Of a DNA stretch of 64,000 nt, positions 54,685 to 64,000 are shown piece after piece. The notes beneath the pieces were generated by a model that worked only from the letters and a program-made list of their open reading frames with translations, was not told the origin of the DNA and did no database searches. Origin of the DNA: Pleodorina starrii (Eukaryota > Chlorophyta > Chlorophyceae > Chlamydomonadales > Volvocaceae); NCBI GenBank assembly GCA_030267565.1, contig BRXU01000065.1, positions 1-64,000 on the forward strand, in the 5' to 3' direction. Within the stretch, counting starts at the first letter, position 1. Each line of letters opens with the position of its first letter. The translations under genes were made by a program, and so were the position numbers.

Positions 54685-55149
54685 GTGACTGAACTAATCA
54701 CCGCCGGTGAAGGGGACGCGATCGAGTTTAAGTCGACCCTGCGCACCAATCTTCATACCCGCCAGCATGATGACAAGATTCAGCTTGCCGTTCTGAGGAC
54801 CATTGCGGGCTTCCTGAATGCGAAGGGGGGCACTCTGCTGATCGGGGTGTCCGACAGCGGCGAAGGTTTGGGCTCGGAAGCCGATGGCTTTGCAAATGAG
54901 GACAAGATGGGCCTGCATCTTGTCAACTTGATGAAGGATCGCGTGGGCGAAGTGTTCATGCCATATGTGCATTACCACTTCGAAGATGAAGAAGGTGGTC
55001 GTGTGTTGGCCATCCGTTGCGACAAGGGGCCGAAGGCCGCCTTCGTCAAGGATGGAAGCATGCAGCGGTTCTACGTCCGTGGAGGAGCCTCGACGCAAGA
55101 GCTCCAAGGAAGCTCAATTCCGGAATATTGCAAACAGCGTTTTGGCTGA
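54685..55149 (+). pseudogene. Schlafen AlbA-2-domain protein, 5' truncated
   Basis: The remaining 155 residues contain the AlbA-2 core: GEGDAIEFKSTLRTNLHTRQ, TIAGFLNAKGGTLLIGVSDS, LHLVNLMKDRVGEVF and FYVRGGASTQEL. Members are ATP-binding putative regulators or nucleases, often seen in defence loci. The N-terminal part is missing at the junction with the umuC fragment. An in-frame ATG at 54598 lies within antisense umuC sequence and is not original. Confidence 0.7.
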
Positions 55150-55420
55150 ACAAGTGGCGAACGTCGACCATTGAAGCGAACGTGTAAGTCACGAGAGTGA
55201 AATATTAGTTAGGCATATCAGTTTCCAACTTGGGAACCATTTGACAGTTCAGATTGAGCGCGGCGTGGGTGCCGCCATCGCTGAGCTGGTCACAGTGTTT
55301 CTCGGTCCAAAGCCGACAGAATCTTAAGAGAAGTATTTCTTTGATGACCGCAAGGGCAGGATAATGTCGTAACACCCATACTTCTTCACGATTTCCATCA
55401 TCCATCGAGCACTCACCCGC
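55150..55420. other. Gap without a supported gene
   Basis: 271 bp. Contains a decayed motif (GCGAACGTCGACCATTGAAGCGAACGT near 55157-55183 in pieces) of the kind found between genes in this group of bacteria. No start signals were seen. Confidence 0.35.
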
Positions 55421-56452
55421 ATGCACCGTTCCAGGCAAAAAGCAACGTCCCTCATCAGCGAAACAGCTTCGGCTTCGCCCACCTCGGGCCTCCCGGCGCC
55501 TCTGGCCTGGCTGTTCATCGCCGCAGCCGCCGTCGTCATTCCCTTGCAGGCAAATGCAGCCTCCTGGGAGGAAACCATCGCGGCTGTCGAGGTCCAGGAA
55601 GAGGAACTCTGGCAGCTTGCCCAAAGCCGAGGCCAGGAAGGACGACATATCGGAACGCTCTATAACGAGTTTCACGCCAACGAGCACAGCTGCTCCATCC
55701 TCGGCCGGATGCTCGACAAGGCCAGACATGTCGCGGATCTCGAGCGGTCGACGGAGATCGACGTTTCCGGAACCGATGGTCACGCCACCGGTGTTGCGGC
55801 CCAATCGCTCGGCAACTGGGTCTTCAACGCGCGCCGGCTGCTCGATCTCGATGAGCCACGGCGCATCCGGGAGTGGAACCTGGACTGCGTCGGGGAATAC
55901 GGCATTCCCGGCACCGCCTGGATCGGAGAGATCGAGCCGACGTTCTTCGATGTCGAGGACACCATGCTCAGGGTCATCGGGAACGTCGAGGAAGGCTTTG
56001 CAGAACAGCTTATCAAAGCGATCGAGGAAAACCCGCAGGTGACCCAGGTAGCCCTGGGCAGCGCCGGCGGCAGCGTCCACGAGGCCATCAAGGCGGGCAT
56101 CTACATCCGCCAGAAGAACCTCGAGACGCTTCTCTGGAACAACTGCTACTCAGCCTGCACGATCGTTTTCGCTGGTGGCGTGAAGCGACAGATCTGGTCA
56201 CCCTACCCCGATCTGGCCTTCCACCAGGTGAGCGTGGACGGTGTCGCCGTCCCGCTTAACGACCCCGTATACGACCGGCTCGGCTCCTACGCCATGGTGA
56301 TGGGCATTCGCCCCGAACCCTTTCTCACGCTCTTCAAGAGCGCCCCGCCGAGCGACTTCACCCTTCCCGAAACCGACCTGCTCTGCGCCTCGAACATCGC
56401 GACCTGGGTGCAGCGGACCTGCGATGCCAAGGACTACCCCTGGAACAGGTGA
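55421..56452 (+). CDS. Membrane-anchored ClpP/crotonase-fold serine protease-like protein
   Basis: This 343-residue protein has one N-terminal membrane helix or signal (LAWLFIAAAAVVIPLQANA, residues about 28-46), a helical region to about residue 175, and a ClpP-fold domain: VALGSAGGSVHEAIKAGIYI, then NNCYSACTIVFAGGVKR with the likely nucleophile Ser in YSAC, and DLAFHQVSVDG with the likely catalytic His. ClpP-like proteins of this type cleave peptides in the periplasm. Two Cys near the Ser may form a disulphide. It is followed 90 bp later by an Mrr-like nuclease gene on the same strand. Confidence 0.7.
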   Translation: MHRSRQKATSLISETASASPTSGLPAPLAWLFIAAAAVVIPLQANAASWEETIAAVEVQEEELWQLAQSRGQEGRHIGTLYNEFHANEHSCSILGRMLDKARHVADLERSTEIDVSGTDGHATGVAAQSLGNWVFNARRLLDLDEPRRIREWNLDCVGEYGIPGTAWIGEIEPTFFDVEDTMLRVIGNVEEGFAEQLIKAIEENPQVTQVALGSAGGSVHEAIKAGIYIRQKNLETLLWNNCYSACTIVFAGGVKRQIWSPYPDLAFHQVSVDGVAVPLNDPVYDRLGSYAMVMGIRPEPFLTLFKSAPPSDFTLPETDLLCASNIATWVQRTCDAKDYPWNR

Positions 56453-56542
56453 GCGGATGCAGGACCGGCTTGCAGATGGATTGGAAGAGGCCTCCTCGGT
56501 CGACCGGGCCGAACGATGTCAGGTGACTGATCGGATCAGAAA

Positions 56543-57586
56543 ATGAATAACGAACGAAGCAACGGAAACGGCCAGCCCGTCGGCGCCAAGCGGGAATACT
56601 ACCGCGGCCCGCACAGGATCTCTCCGGCACTCCAAGCCAAACTGGACGAGATCGAGCAGCGCAAGCAAGCGACAGGTCGGAATATTGGCGCATCAGGTGG
56701 AGGCGTTGCCCCCACCGGCCTCCCGCCGGAACAGCGCGAACTGGCGGCCGGCCTGAAAGCCAAGCTGGATGAGATAAAGAGACGCACAGAAGCGAGAGGT
56801 CGGGATGTCAGCACATCATCAGGAGATGATGCCCCCACCAGTGTTCCGCCGGAACTGAGCGAACCGTCGGTTGACCTTAAAGCCAAGCTGGACGCCTATG
56901 ACATCAAACGGAAGATCCGCGAACGGCATAAGGCCATCCTTGCGATCGCCGATTGCGCGATAGGTGCGGCCCTCACGCGCGACCGGAGAACGGCCGAGGA
57001 AAAGGTCATCACAGATGCCGTTGCCAAGCATCTGATCGCGCTCCGTGGTGAGCTGCGCAAGAGCCTCGTTCTCGATCCTTATGGGGCCATCTTGAGCGAT
57101 GGAAGGATTGATGAGATCCGACGTTTTCTGCGCTCTGTCGGCCTGGCTGGGAACGGGTTACCTATCAAGCGCGCCGTCAAGATCGTCCTGAACGAGGTAA
57201 ACCGCCTCGAGGATGTAAGCCGGACCTTGGGTTTCAATCCTGAAAGCTACCCAACCGACGGACATGAATTCGAGGCATGGGTCGCCTCGTCACTGAGCGT
57301 TTTCGGCTGGCAATCCCGGGTGACACGCGGCTCCGGCGACCAGGGCGTCGACGTGATTGCGGTTCGGGATGGAATAACCGTCGCGATCCAGGCCAAGCGC
57401 TATGCCAGCAAGGTTGGAAATGCAGCGGTTCAGGAGGTATTCTCCGGCGCGATGCACCTTGGCATTCGACATGCGGTCGTCATGGCGGTGGGTGAGTTCA
57501 CCCCGAGCGCGATGGAATTATCACGGAGCACGGGCGTCCTCCTTCTCCACGTCACGGATATCCCGAACATGGCGACCTTGTTTTAA
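56543..57586 (+). CDS. Mrr-like restriction endonuclease with N-terminal repeats
   Basis: This 347-residue protein has a C-terminal Mrr_cat/PD-(D/E)XK domain: HEFEAWVASSLSVFGWQSRV (Glu about 242), GSGDQGVDVIAVRDGITVAI (Asp about 270) and QAKRYASKVGNAAVQEVFSG (Q-x-K about 283-285). Enzymes of this kind cut methylated or foreign DNA. The N-terminal 125 residues contain three repeats of about 50 residues, each with ALQAKLDEI / GLKAKLDEI / DLKAKLDAY and a preceding PPE(Q/L) element. The repeats could mediate assembly. A weak ribosome site lies before the ATG at 56543. Confidence 0.82.
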   Translation: MNNERSNGNGQPVGAKREYYRGPHRISPALQAKLDEIEQRKQATGRNIGASGGGVAPTGLPPEQRELAAGLKAKLDEIKRRTEARGRDVSTSSGDDAPTSVPPELSEPSVDLKAKLDAYDIKRKIRERHKAILAIADCAIGAALTRDRRTAEEKVITDAVAKHLIALRGELRKSLVLDPYGAILSDGRIDEIRRFLRSVGLAGNGLPIKRAVKIVLNEVNRLEDVSRTLGFNPESYPTDGHEFEAWVASSLSVFGWQSRVTRGSGDQGVDVIAVRDGITVAIQAKRYASKVGNAAVQEVFSGAMHLGIRHAVVMAVGEFTPSAMELSRSTGVLLLHVTDIPNMATLF

Positions 57587-58032
57587 TGACCCATGCGACA
57601 AACTCGGTGAGGGATGGCTCAACGGCATCCCAGGAACGATTGATGGTTGCACCCGGACGGCCAGGGGTGTTGGAAACCCGGTTCAGCCTGGAGCTCCGCC
57701 AGCAGCGTCCATCCTGGCAGTTCGTCGTCCGTGCACGGCGAGCGACTAATTGCAGCCGCAGCCCGAAGGCCCGAAGGCCCGAAAACTCCGCCGATAAACG
57801 ACGGCTGGTAGGGAGGCTGAGGGTAACGCCTTATAAGATTGCCGCAGCGCGCCGTGAACTTGCTGTCGCTTGGTTTTCCCGTCCTCGTCTATCCTAGGTT
57901 AGCAACCGATTTGGTAGTGCGAACGTCCGCTTCAGCTTGATGCTGCAAATGCCTTGCCGCAACGCCGTCAGGCCGCTCTCCGCCCTTCGCGTCTCCCAGC
58001 ATCCGAGATCATCTGCTTCCCAATCTTTACCC
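57587..58032. other. Gap between the Mrr-like gene and dnaE2
   Basis: 446 bp without a supported gene. It contains three tandem 8-bp units GCCCGAAG/GCCCGAAG/GCCCGAAA (57761-57784) and a decayed GCGAACGTCCGCTTCAGCTT-type motif near 57920. It probably holds the 3' untranslated ends of the two convergent genes. Confidence 0.4.
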
Positions 58033-61000
58033 CTACCTGAAGTCCTTCGACCTCACCCTGACCGTATCGATATGGAGGTCCGGGATGTAGATGTCGCGCG
58101 GTGTCGGCGGGGTGGCGTTGCCCGTCAGGCTCCCCGCAGTCGCCCTGAACTCGTCTCCGCGCCCGTGGGTGAGCGGGAAGGCGTCGCCCCGCTGGCCGAT
58201 GCTGGCGAGGTCAGTTGAGAGGTCGGTGATGCGGTGGACGACAAGGTGGACGACCTCGCCCTCGCGCTGAACCTGGCCCGCGACGGCGATCATGCCAGCG
58301 CCGAGGATCGTGCGGCGGTTGGCCTCGAAGACCTTGGGCCAGACGACCAGGTTGGCGATGCCGGTCTCGTCCTCCAGCGTGATGAACATCACGCCCTTGG
58401 CCGAGCCCGGGCGCTGGCGGACCAGCACGATGCCCGCCACCTCGCAACGGCGGCGGTTGCGGGAGGCCATGGCTTCCGCGCAGGGGGTCATCCGGCGTCG
58501 GGTCAGATCCTCGCGCAGGAAGGCCACCGGGTGGCGGCGCAGCGACAGGCCGGTATGGCCGTAATCTTCGACCACCTCGCGTCCGGCCGCCATAGGGCGC
58601 AGCGCGACGGTCGGCTCGGCGAACTCCGGTGGCGCTGCGCGCGCCTCGGCTGCGGCGAAGAGGGGCAGGTCCTGGTCGACGAGCCCCTTGAGGTGCCACA
58701 GCGCCTCGCGGCGCCCGAGGCGCAGGGCAGGGCGGAAGCCGTCCGCCTCGGCAATCCGGACCAGTGCGGCGATGGGGGTGCGCACGCGGCGCCAGAGGTC
58801 CTCGACCGAGGCGAAGGGCTGATCGGCGCGGCCCAGCACGATCGCCGCCGCATGGGCGTTGGCGAGACCCTTGACCATCCTCAGCCCGAGCCGGACCGCG
58901 AAGCGCCGGCCGTCGCCGAGCGGCTCCAGGGTGCAGTCCCAATGCGAGGCGTTGATGCAGACCGGGCGGACCTCGACTCCGTGGTCGCGCGCGTCGCGCA
59001 CGATCTGGGCGGGGGCGTAGAAGCCCATCGGCTGGCTGTTCAGGAGAGCCGCGCAGAATACGTCCGGATGCCAGCACTTGAGCCAGGCCGAGGCATAGGA
59101 GATCAGCGCGAAACTTGCCGCATGGCTTTCGGGAAAGCCGTAGCTGCCGAAGCCCTCCAGCTGGCGGAAGGTCCGCTCGGCAAAGTCGCGGTCGTAGCCG
59201 CGCGCGGCCATGCCCTCGATCAGCTTGTCGCGGAACCGGGACACCCCTCCGGTGAACTTGAAAGTCGCCATGGATTTGCGGAGCAGGTCGGCCTCGCCGG
59301 GCGTAAAGCCCGCGCATTCGATGGCGACGCGCATGGCCTGCTCCTGGAAGAGCGGCACGCCGAGGGTCTTGCCCAGCACCTTCTCCAGCTCGGGGGTCGG
59401 GAAGTCGACAGTCTCCTGTCCCGCGCGGCGGCGGAGGTAGGGATGGACCATGTCGCCCTGGATCGGGCCGGGCCGGACGATCGCCACCTGCACGACCAGG
59501 TCGTAGAAGGTGCGCGGCCGCAGCCGCGGCAGCATCGACATCTGCGCGCGGCTCTCGATCTGGAAGGTGCCGAGCGTGTCGGCCTTGCGGATCATCGCAT
59601 AGGTGCGGGGATCCTCGGCCGGGATGTTTGCCAGGTCGTGGCGGATGTCCTTGTGCTCGGCCAGAAGCTGCAGCCCCTTGGCCATGCAGGTCAGCATGCC
59701 GAGCGCCAGCACGTCCACCTTCATGAAGCGCAGCGCCTCGATGTCGTCCTTGTCCCATTCGATGATCTGGCGATCCTCCATCGCCGCGGGTTCGATGGGC
59801 ACCAGGTCGTCCAGCCGGTCGTGGGTGAGCACGAAGCCGCCGGGATGCTGGCTGAGGTGCCGCGGCGTGCCGCGCAGCTGTGCGGCCAGTTCCAGCGTCA
59901 GGCGCAGGCGGCGATCATCGGGATTGAGGTTCAGGGCGCGCAACTCGTCATCGGCGATCCCCTCCTCGGACCAGGCCCAGATCTGGCTGGACAGCGCCCG
60001 GATCAGGTCCTCGGGCAGACCCAGGGCCTTGCCCACGTCGCGCAGGGCGCCCTTGGTGCGATAGCGGATCACCACCGCGGTCAGCGCGGCGCGGTCGCGG
60101 CCATAGGTGCGGTAGATCCACTGGATGACCTCCTCGCGCCGCTCATGCTCGAAGTCCACGTCGATATCGGGCGGCTCGCGGCGCTCCTCGCTGACGAAGC
60201 GCTCGAACAGGAGGTCGTTGCGCCCCGGATCGATGGAGGTAATGCCCAACACGAAGCACACGGCAGAGTTCGCGGCCGACCCCCGGCCCTGGCAGAGGAT
60301 GTCGCGGGATCGGGCGAAGCGGACGATGCTGTTCACGGTCAGGAAGTAGGGGGCATAGTCCAGCCGGTCGATCAGGCGCAGCTCATGCTGCAGGCTGGCG
60401 GTGACCTCGGTCGGGACGCCCTCGGGATAGCGCTCGGCCGCGCCCTCCCAGGTCAGCCGCTCCAGCGTGGCTTGAGCTGTGACTGTGGGGTCGTCGCGCT
60501 CCTCAGGATACTGGTATTCCAGCTCGTCCAGCGAGAAGCGGCAGGCCTCCGCGATCCGGGCCGAGCGGGCCAGCGCTTCGGGATAGCGGGTGAACAGCCG
60601 GTGCATCTCGGCAGGCGTCTTCAGGTAGCGGTCGGCGTGACGCTCGCGGCGAAAGCCCAAGGCGTCGACGGTGGTGTTGTGGCGGATCGCGGTCACCACG
60701 TCCTGCAGGATGCGGCGGTCGGGGGTGTGGAACAGCACGTCATTGGTGACCACGGTCGCCACGCGCAGGCGGGCGGCGAGGTTCGACAGCTCATGGAGGC
60801 GCAGCTGATCGTTGGGGCGCCGGCGCAGGGTCAGGGCCAGATGGGCGCGGTCACCGAAGGCCTCGCCCATCCGGCGCAGCTGCAGGGCGCAGAGATCATC
60901 CGCCTGATCGGGGATCAGGATGCCGATCAGGCCCTCGCAGGCGGCGGCCACGTCCGACCATTCCAGATGGCACTTGCCCTTGCCGGCCCGCCCCTTGCCG

Positions 61001-61290
61001 ACCGACAGCAGCCGACAGAGGCGGGACCAGGCGGGCCGGTCGGTCGGATAGACCAGCAGGGACAAGCCGCAGGTCAGGTCCAGCCGGCAGCCGACGATCA
61101 GGCGAACGCCGGTCTCCTTGGCCGCCACATGGGCGCGCACGATCCCCGCCAGAGAGTTCCGGTCGGTGACGGCCAGGGCCTCCATCCCCATCAGGGCGGC
61201 GGTGGCGAACAGCTCCTCGGCCGAGGAGGCCCCGCGCAGGAAGGAGAATTGCGAGGTGGCCTGCAGCTCGGCATAGGCTGGCCCGGTCAT
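58033..61290 (-). CDS. dnaE2: Error-prone DNA polymerase ImuC (DnaE2)
   Basis: DnaE2 (ImuC) is the alpha-type polymerase of the ImuABC mutasome and copies damaged DNA with low fidelity after SOS induction. The 1085-residue protein starts [20 protein letters not shown] (PHP domain, residues 1 to about 270). The polymerase active site is [20 protein letters not shown] (about 370-390), with [20 protein letters not shown] upstream and [20 protein letters not shown] in the fingers. The C-terminal OB fold is included ([20 protein letters not shown]). The ATG overlaps the imuB stop (ATGA). It ends 1085 residues later with normal family length. Confidence 0.95.
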   Translation of the reverse strand: MTGPAYAELQATSQFSFLRGASSAEELFATAALMGMEALAVTDRNSLAGIVRAHVAAKETGVRLIVGCRLDLTCGLSLLVYPTDRPAWSRLCRLLSVGKGRAGKGKCHLEWSDVAAACEGLIGILIPDQADDLCALQLRRMGEAFGDRAHLALTLRRRPNDQLRLHELSNLAARLRVATVVTNDVLFHTPDRRILQDVVTAIRHNTTVDALGFRRERHADRYLKTPAEMHRLFTRYPEALARSARIAEACRFSLDELEYQYPEERDDPTVTAQATLERLTWEGAAERYPEGVPTEVTASLQHELRLIDRLDYAPYFLTVNSIVRFARSRDILCQGRGSAANSAVCFVLGITSIDPGRNDLLFERFVSEERREPPDIDVDFEHERREEVIQWIYRTYGRDRAALTAVVIRYRTKGALRDVGKALGLPEDLIRALSSQIWAWSEEGIADDELRALNLNPDDRRLRLTLELAAQLRGTPRHLSQHPGGFVLTHDRLDDLVPIEPAAMEDRQIIEWDKDDIEALRFMKVDVLALGMLTCMAKGLQLLAEHKDIRHDLANIPAEDPRTYAMIRKADTLGTFQIESRAQMSMLPRLRPRTFYDLVVQVAIVRPGPIQGDMVHPYLRRRAGQETVDFPTPELEKVLGKTLGVPLFQEQAMRVAIECAGFTPGEADLLRKSMATFKFTGGVSRFRDKLIEGMAARGYDRDFAERTFRQLEGFGSYGFPESHAASFALISYASAWLKCWHPDVFCAALLNSQPMGFYAPAQIVRDARDHGVEVRPVCINASHWDCTLEPLGDGRRFAVRLGLRMVKGLANAHAAAIVLGRADQPFASVEDLWRRVRTPIAALVRIAEADGFRPALRLGRREALWHLKGLVDQDLPLFAAAEARAAPPEFAEPTVALRPMAAGREVVEDYGHTGLSLRRHPVAFLREDLTRRRMTPCAEAMASRNRRRCEVAGIVLVRQRPGSAKGVMFITLEDETGIANLVVWPKVFEANRRTILGAGMIAVAGQVQREGEVVHLVVHRITDLSTDLASIGQRGDAFPLTHGRGDEFRATAGSLTGNATPPTPRDIYIPDLHIDTVRVRSKDFR

Positions 61291-62819
61291 CCGAACACCC
61301 CGTGCAGGAACCAGCGATGCGATCCGGTGGCCCGGTCCTCTCCGTCGCCCTGGCGGAAGATCCAGTAGCGGGCTCCGGCCTCGTCCTCGATACGGAAGTA
61401 GTCGCGCACGGCCTGCGCCTCGGCGTCGCGCTTCCACCACTCGCCGAAGATGCGCTCCGGCCCGTCGGCGCATTGCACGTGGCGCCGCACCCCGCGCCAG
61501 AGGATCCAGCGCGGCGGATGGTCGGGCAGCAGCGCCATGGTCTCGATCGGCTCGGGCCGCGGCAGCAGGCGCGCGGGGCGCGGCCAGTGGTCGGGCCAGG
61601 CGTCCATGCCGGGAGTGGCCGTGTCCGCCAGCGGCGGGATGCGGATGATGGCGCGTTCCGGCACGTCGCTGGCCACCGCGGCGAAGCGGAAGACCGACCG
61701 AGCCCCGAGCCGGTTCGACAGCGTGTCGATCAGGCCGGAGAGATCGGGCACCGCCGCCTCCAGCAGCGAGGTAGCCGCCTGCCGTGGCACCAGCGGCTCG
61801 GCGATCGTGGCGGTCAGGGTCATGATCTCGATGCCAAGACCCGGATCGAGGGTGACGATCCGGTCGCAGAGCAGCCGGGTCAGCCGGGCCGGGTCGCGCT
61901 GCGGCACGGCCAGGCCCACGCGCAGGACCTCGGTGCGGTTGTCGATCCGCGAACAGAGCAGGTCCAGCCGCCGCGCGCCGAGCCCCTTGCCAGCCAGCTC
62001 GGTGCAGAGCCGGCCCACCAGCTTGCCGATATAGCGGGCTATGGTCTCGGGCGCGGCTATGGGTTCGGCGAAGGCGCGGCGGATCTCGATCAGCCCCTCC
62101 GGGCGCAGGGGCGCGATCGGCTCGGAGGCCAGCCCCCGTGCCTGATCCAGACGCCGGCACAACTCCGCGCCAAAGCGGCGCGTCAGGGGTGCGCGCGGCT
62201 GCTCCATCAGATCGCCGATGGTCTCGAAGCCGAGGTCCCGCAGCCCGGCCGCGGTGGCGGCGGGCAGGCGCAGGGCCTCCAGGGGCAGCGGCGCCAGCGC
62301 GGCGTCCGACGCACCGGGGGGCACGATGATGACGCCGTCCGCCCCGTGCCGTGCCAGCGCATGGGCCGCGCCCCAGCAGTCGGCCAGGGCCAGCCGCGCG
62401 GTGATGCCGGAAAGCGCCAGCTTGCCTGCCAGCAACTCTAGCATCGCGGCCTCGCCGCCGTGCAGGTGATCGGCGCCGGTGGAGTCGATGACGATCCCGT
62501 CCGGCGGATCGGCCGATACGATGGGCGCGACCCGCTGCAGAAGCCAGAGCGCCAGACGCTCCAACGCCGCGGCATCGGCCCCGGCGTCGTCCGCCTCTAT
62601 GCGCAGATCCGGCACCAGCGCCTGCGCCCGGCTGACCGTCATACCCTTCTGCAAGCCGAGGTCCCGCGACGCGGGACAGGCAGCGGTGATCACCCGCCGG
62701 TTGCCTGCGCGACCGGCGATGATCAACGGTCCGTCACCCGACGGCGATATGACGCCCGCCTGCCGTTGCCGCCGATCGATCGGCCACATCGGCAGGAAGA
62801 CGGAGATGACCCGCGCCAT
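61287..62819 (-). CDS. imuB: ImuB, catalytically inactive Y-family polymerase of the mutasome
   Basis: ImuB bridges ImuA, DnaE2 and the beta clamp. This 510-residue protein has the Y-family body, but the usual DxDxFF active-site start is replaced by [19 protein letters not shown], and the SxDE motif by [16 protein letters not shown]. This agrees with the known loss of polymerase activity in ImuB. The HhH region reads [20 protein letters not shown], and the C-terminal region ([40 protein letters not shown]) is specific to ImuB. It overlaps imuA by 86 bp and dnaE2 by 4. Confidence 0.93.
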   Translation of the reverse strand: MARVISVFLPMWPIDRRQRQAGVISPSGDGPLIIAGRAGNRRVITAACPASRDLGLQKGMTVSRAQALVPDLRIEADDAGADAAALERLALWLLQRVAPIVSADPPDGIVIDSTGADHLHGGEAAMLELLAGKLALSGITARLALADCWGAAHALARHGADGVIIVPPGASDAALAPLPLEALRLPAATAAGLRDLGFETIGDLMEQPRAPLTRRFGAELCRRLDQARGLASEPIAPLRPEGLIEIRRAFAEPIAAPETIARYIGKLVGRLCTELAGKGLGARRLDLLCSRIDNRTEVLRVGLAVPQRDPARLTRLLCDRIVTLDPGLGIEIMTLTATIAEPLVPRQAATSLLEAAVPDLSGLIDTLSNRLGARSVFRFAAVASDVPERAIIRIPPLADTATPGMDAWPDHWPRPARLLPRPEPIETMALLPDHPPRWILWRGVRRHVQCADGPERIFGEWWKRDAEAQAVRDYFRIEDEAGARYWIFRQGDGEDRATGSHRWFLHGVFG

Positions 62820-63489
62820 CGCATGCCTCCAGTTCGAGATCGAAGGAATCCCCGGCCCGGGCCCGGATCAGCTCCACGAGCCAGCGCGCTCGGCCAACGC
62901 CCGGAACGGGCAGGGGCGCGGAGGGCAGTTCCGACACCCGCCATCGGGTCATCGCCGCGGTCGGCTGTCCGAAATCACTAGCGTCCGCCTGGCGCCGCCA
63001 GCGCCGGAGCGCCAGGCCTATGGTGCCCGATCCCTTGGCGGCGAGATGCAACCGGCGCGAGGCGGTCATCGACAGGCGCGCCACGTCGCCCACCACGGCC
63101 GCCAGCCCGCCATGGCGCAGGCCTTCCTCCATCGCGGCCAGAACCGAGATGTCGTCCCCGGCTTCGACATGGATCACCCGCTCGGGCGGCAGGCCGACCT
63201 GCGCCAATCCCGGCGCGAAGAGATCGGCCTCGGTCACGCACCACAGCACCTGGCCCTTCGTCCGCGCGGCGATACCCGTCACGAAGCAGGCGGCCGCCGC
63301 GCCGTCCACGGCCCCCTGGCCGCCTCCGGCCACCTCGTGCAGTGCGCCGAGCGATAACCCGCCCTGTGGCAAGCGCTGATCCAGCTCCCGCACCCCGAAC
63401 GGCAAGACGCCGTGCTGGCGCGCTCCCGTGCCATCGATCTCGCCGATCCGGGCGCGCAATTCGGCCAGGGCGGGGCGGACGGCTGGCAT
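62734..63489 (-). CDS. imuA: ImuA, RecA-like mutasome protein
   Basis: ImuA is a small RecA/SulA-like protein that controls RecA and supports ImuB and DnaE2 in SOS mutagenesis. This 251-residue protein has PFGVRELDQRLPQGGLSLGA, LHEVAGGGQGAVDGAAAACF (degenerate P-loop region), GQVLWCVTEADLFAPGLAQV and RVIHVEAGDDISVLAAMEEG. It is the first gene of the operon, 43 bp from a LexA box, so it is SOS-regulated. The 86-bp overlap with imuB points to translational coupling. Confidence 0.9.
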   Translation of the reverse strand: MPAVRPALAELRARIGEIDGTGARQHGVLPFGVRELDQRLPQGGLSLGALHEVAGGGQGAVDGAAAACFVTGIAARTKGQVLWCVTEADLFAPGLAQVGLPPERVIHVEAGDDISVLAAMEEGLRHGGLAAVVGDVARLSMTASRRLHLAAKGSGTIGLALRRWRRQADASDFGQPTAAMTRWRVSELPSAPLPVPGVGRARWLVELIRARAGDSFDLELEACDGAGHLRLPADVADRSAATAGGRHIAVG

Positions 63490-63531
63490 GGGACGGGGCT
63501 CCTCAGGGTTGGCAATGAACAGGTCTGATTA

Positions 63532-63546
63532 GTTCCTGTTTTGTTC
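63532..63546. promoter_or_regulatory. LexA box (SOS box) of imuA-imuB-dnaE2
   Basis: GTTC-CTGTTTT-GTTC is the direct-repeat SOS box of Alphaproteobacteria (GTTC-N7-GTTC). It is centred about 50 bp upstream of the imuA start and within 250 bp of the SRAP-like gene on the other strand, so it may control both. Confidence 0.88.
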
Positions 63547-63775
63547 TCGTGATGCCATTCTGTCAACCGATGTGGCAGAGGTTCCAGCGTGAGTCTGGGC
63601 GCCGACGCCACAAGGTATTGGAGAGGCTGGATTCAAAGCGGGGGATAAGTCACTGGGAGCCGGGAAGACTGATCCATCCTGGTCCCCGACAGGGTCATCG
63701 CGTCGGCCGTCGCATCATTGACGCAGGCAGAAAGCAGGCCCAGAACGGGAGCAGGACGGGCGCGAGGGCAGGGCG

Positions 63776-64000
63776 ATTTGCAATCTGTATAACGTGACGA
63801 CTTCGCAGGAGGCACTGACCCGTCTGATCGATGGGGCTGACCGACCGCGCCGGAAACCTGGCGTCCGGCTGCGTCTATCCCGATCAGCTGGCGCCGATCA
63901 TCCGCAACGGCGACGACGGGCCGGAACTCGTCAAGGCGCGATGGGGCATGCCCTCGCCGCCGTCGGTCCTGAAGACCGCGCGCGATCCCGGCGTCACCAA
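63776..64000 (+). pseudogene. SRAP (HMCES/YedK) family gene, 5' part, damaged, cut by window end
   Basis: SRAP proteins shield abasic sites in single-stranded DNA by a covalent bond through Cys2. Here CNLYNVTTSQEALTRLIDG follows ATT where ATG-TGC is expected (63776), so either ATT is used or the start is lost. A frame change near 63830 is needed to continue as LTDRAGNL, YPDQLAPIIRNG and VKARWGMPSPP, all family motifs, to the end of the window. The gene may be a pseudogene or carry sequence errors. Such genes often neighbour imuA-imuB-dnaE2. Confidence 0.65.

Noticed and set aside
58234..61368. A 1044-residue open frame on the plus strand
   Set aside because: It lies wholly antisense to dnaE2, has no family motif or ribosome site, and results from high GC at third codon positions.
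61302..62441. A 379-residue open frame on the plus strand
   Set aside because: Antisense to imuB; codon pattern and motifs support imuB only.
1..64000. CRISPR arrays, tRNA and rRNA genes, replication initiator genes
   Set aside because: No regularly spaced direct repeats, cloverleaf-like sequence or RepA/RepC-type protein was seen when reading both strands; a covariance or profile search could still find a weak case.

Overview
This window looks like an accessory (plasmid or integrated-element) segment from an alphaproteobacterium of the Rhodobacteraceae, probably Paracoccus-like. The reasons are high GC, a VirB/VirD4 mobilisation region, an ardC/DUF3768/ParB/DUF1173 plasmid block, IS1182, IS30, IS5 and IS110 elements, and an alphaproteobacterial LexA box (GTTC-N7-GTTC) in front of imuA-imuB-dnaE2. 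No replication initiator, rRNA, tRNA or CRISPR array was recognised.

Layout. 0.1-11.9 kb (+): a VirB-type type IV secretion operon (virB1, B2, B3, B4, lipoprotein, second lytic transglycosylase, B5, B8, B9, B10, B11, small membrane protein, B6) and an H-NS-like gene, nearly all broken by one-base indels. 11.9-16.5 kb (-): frameshifted virD4, then an intact MobP relaxase and a MobC-like accessory gene, with a 20-bp inverted repeat (oriT candidate) upstream. 16.8-19.0 kb (+): a TGACA-rich control region, a ParA/VirC1-like ATPase, a VirC2-like partner and a secreted protein. 19.3-20.6 kb (-): ardC with two tiny overlapping genes. 21-28.7 kb: VOC and TetR/WYL regulator pairs and a haloacetate-dehalogenase-like gene among IS elements and duplicated blocks. 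31.3-35.0 kb: an AT-rich insert with an AmpR-like regulator and a class D beta-lactamase gene split by an IS5-family element. 35-37 kb: CGNR regulator, LysE exporter, GFA enzyme. 37.6-41.7 kb: a tight HTH / DNA methyltransferase / PD-(D/E)XK-like operon, the best candidate for a new defence or modification system. 42-49 kb: plasmid IHF-beta paralogue, BrnT/BrnA, ParB, DUF3768 and DUF1173. 50-54 kb: IS1182, IS110 and IS5 elements. 54.5-57.6 kb: umuC and albA remnants, a ClpP-like periplasmic protease and an Mrr-like nuclease. 58-64 kb: the SOS mutasome imuA-imuB-dnaE2 and the start of a damaged SRAP-domain gene.

Two structural patterns stand out. First, five non-coding junctions combine two left blocks (L, W) with two right blocks (X, Z) in all four pairings, always at a short GCCC-A/T-GGGC-like core. 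Second, conserved blocks X and Y bracket different cargo at three places, one being the ihfB-like gene. Indels are very dense in 0-7.5 kb, thinner to 14 kb and almost absent afterwards, so part of the apparent decay of the secretion system may be sequence error.
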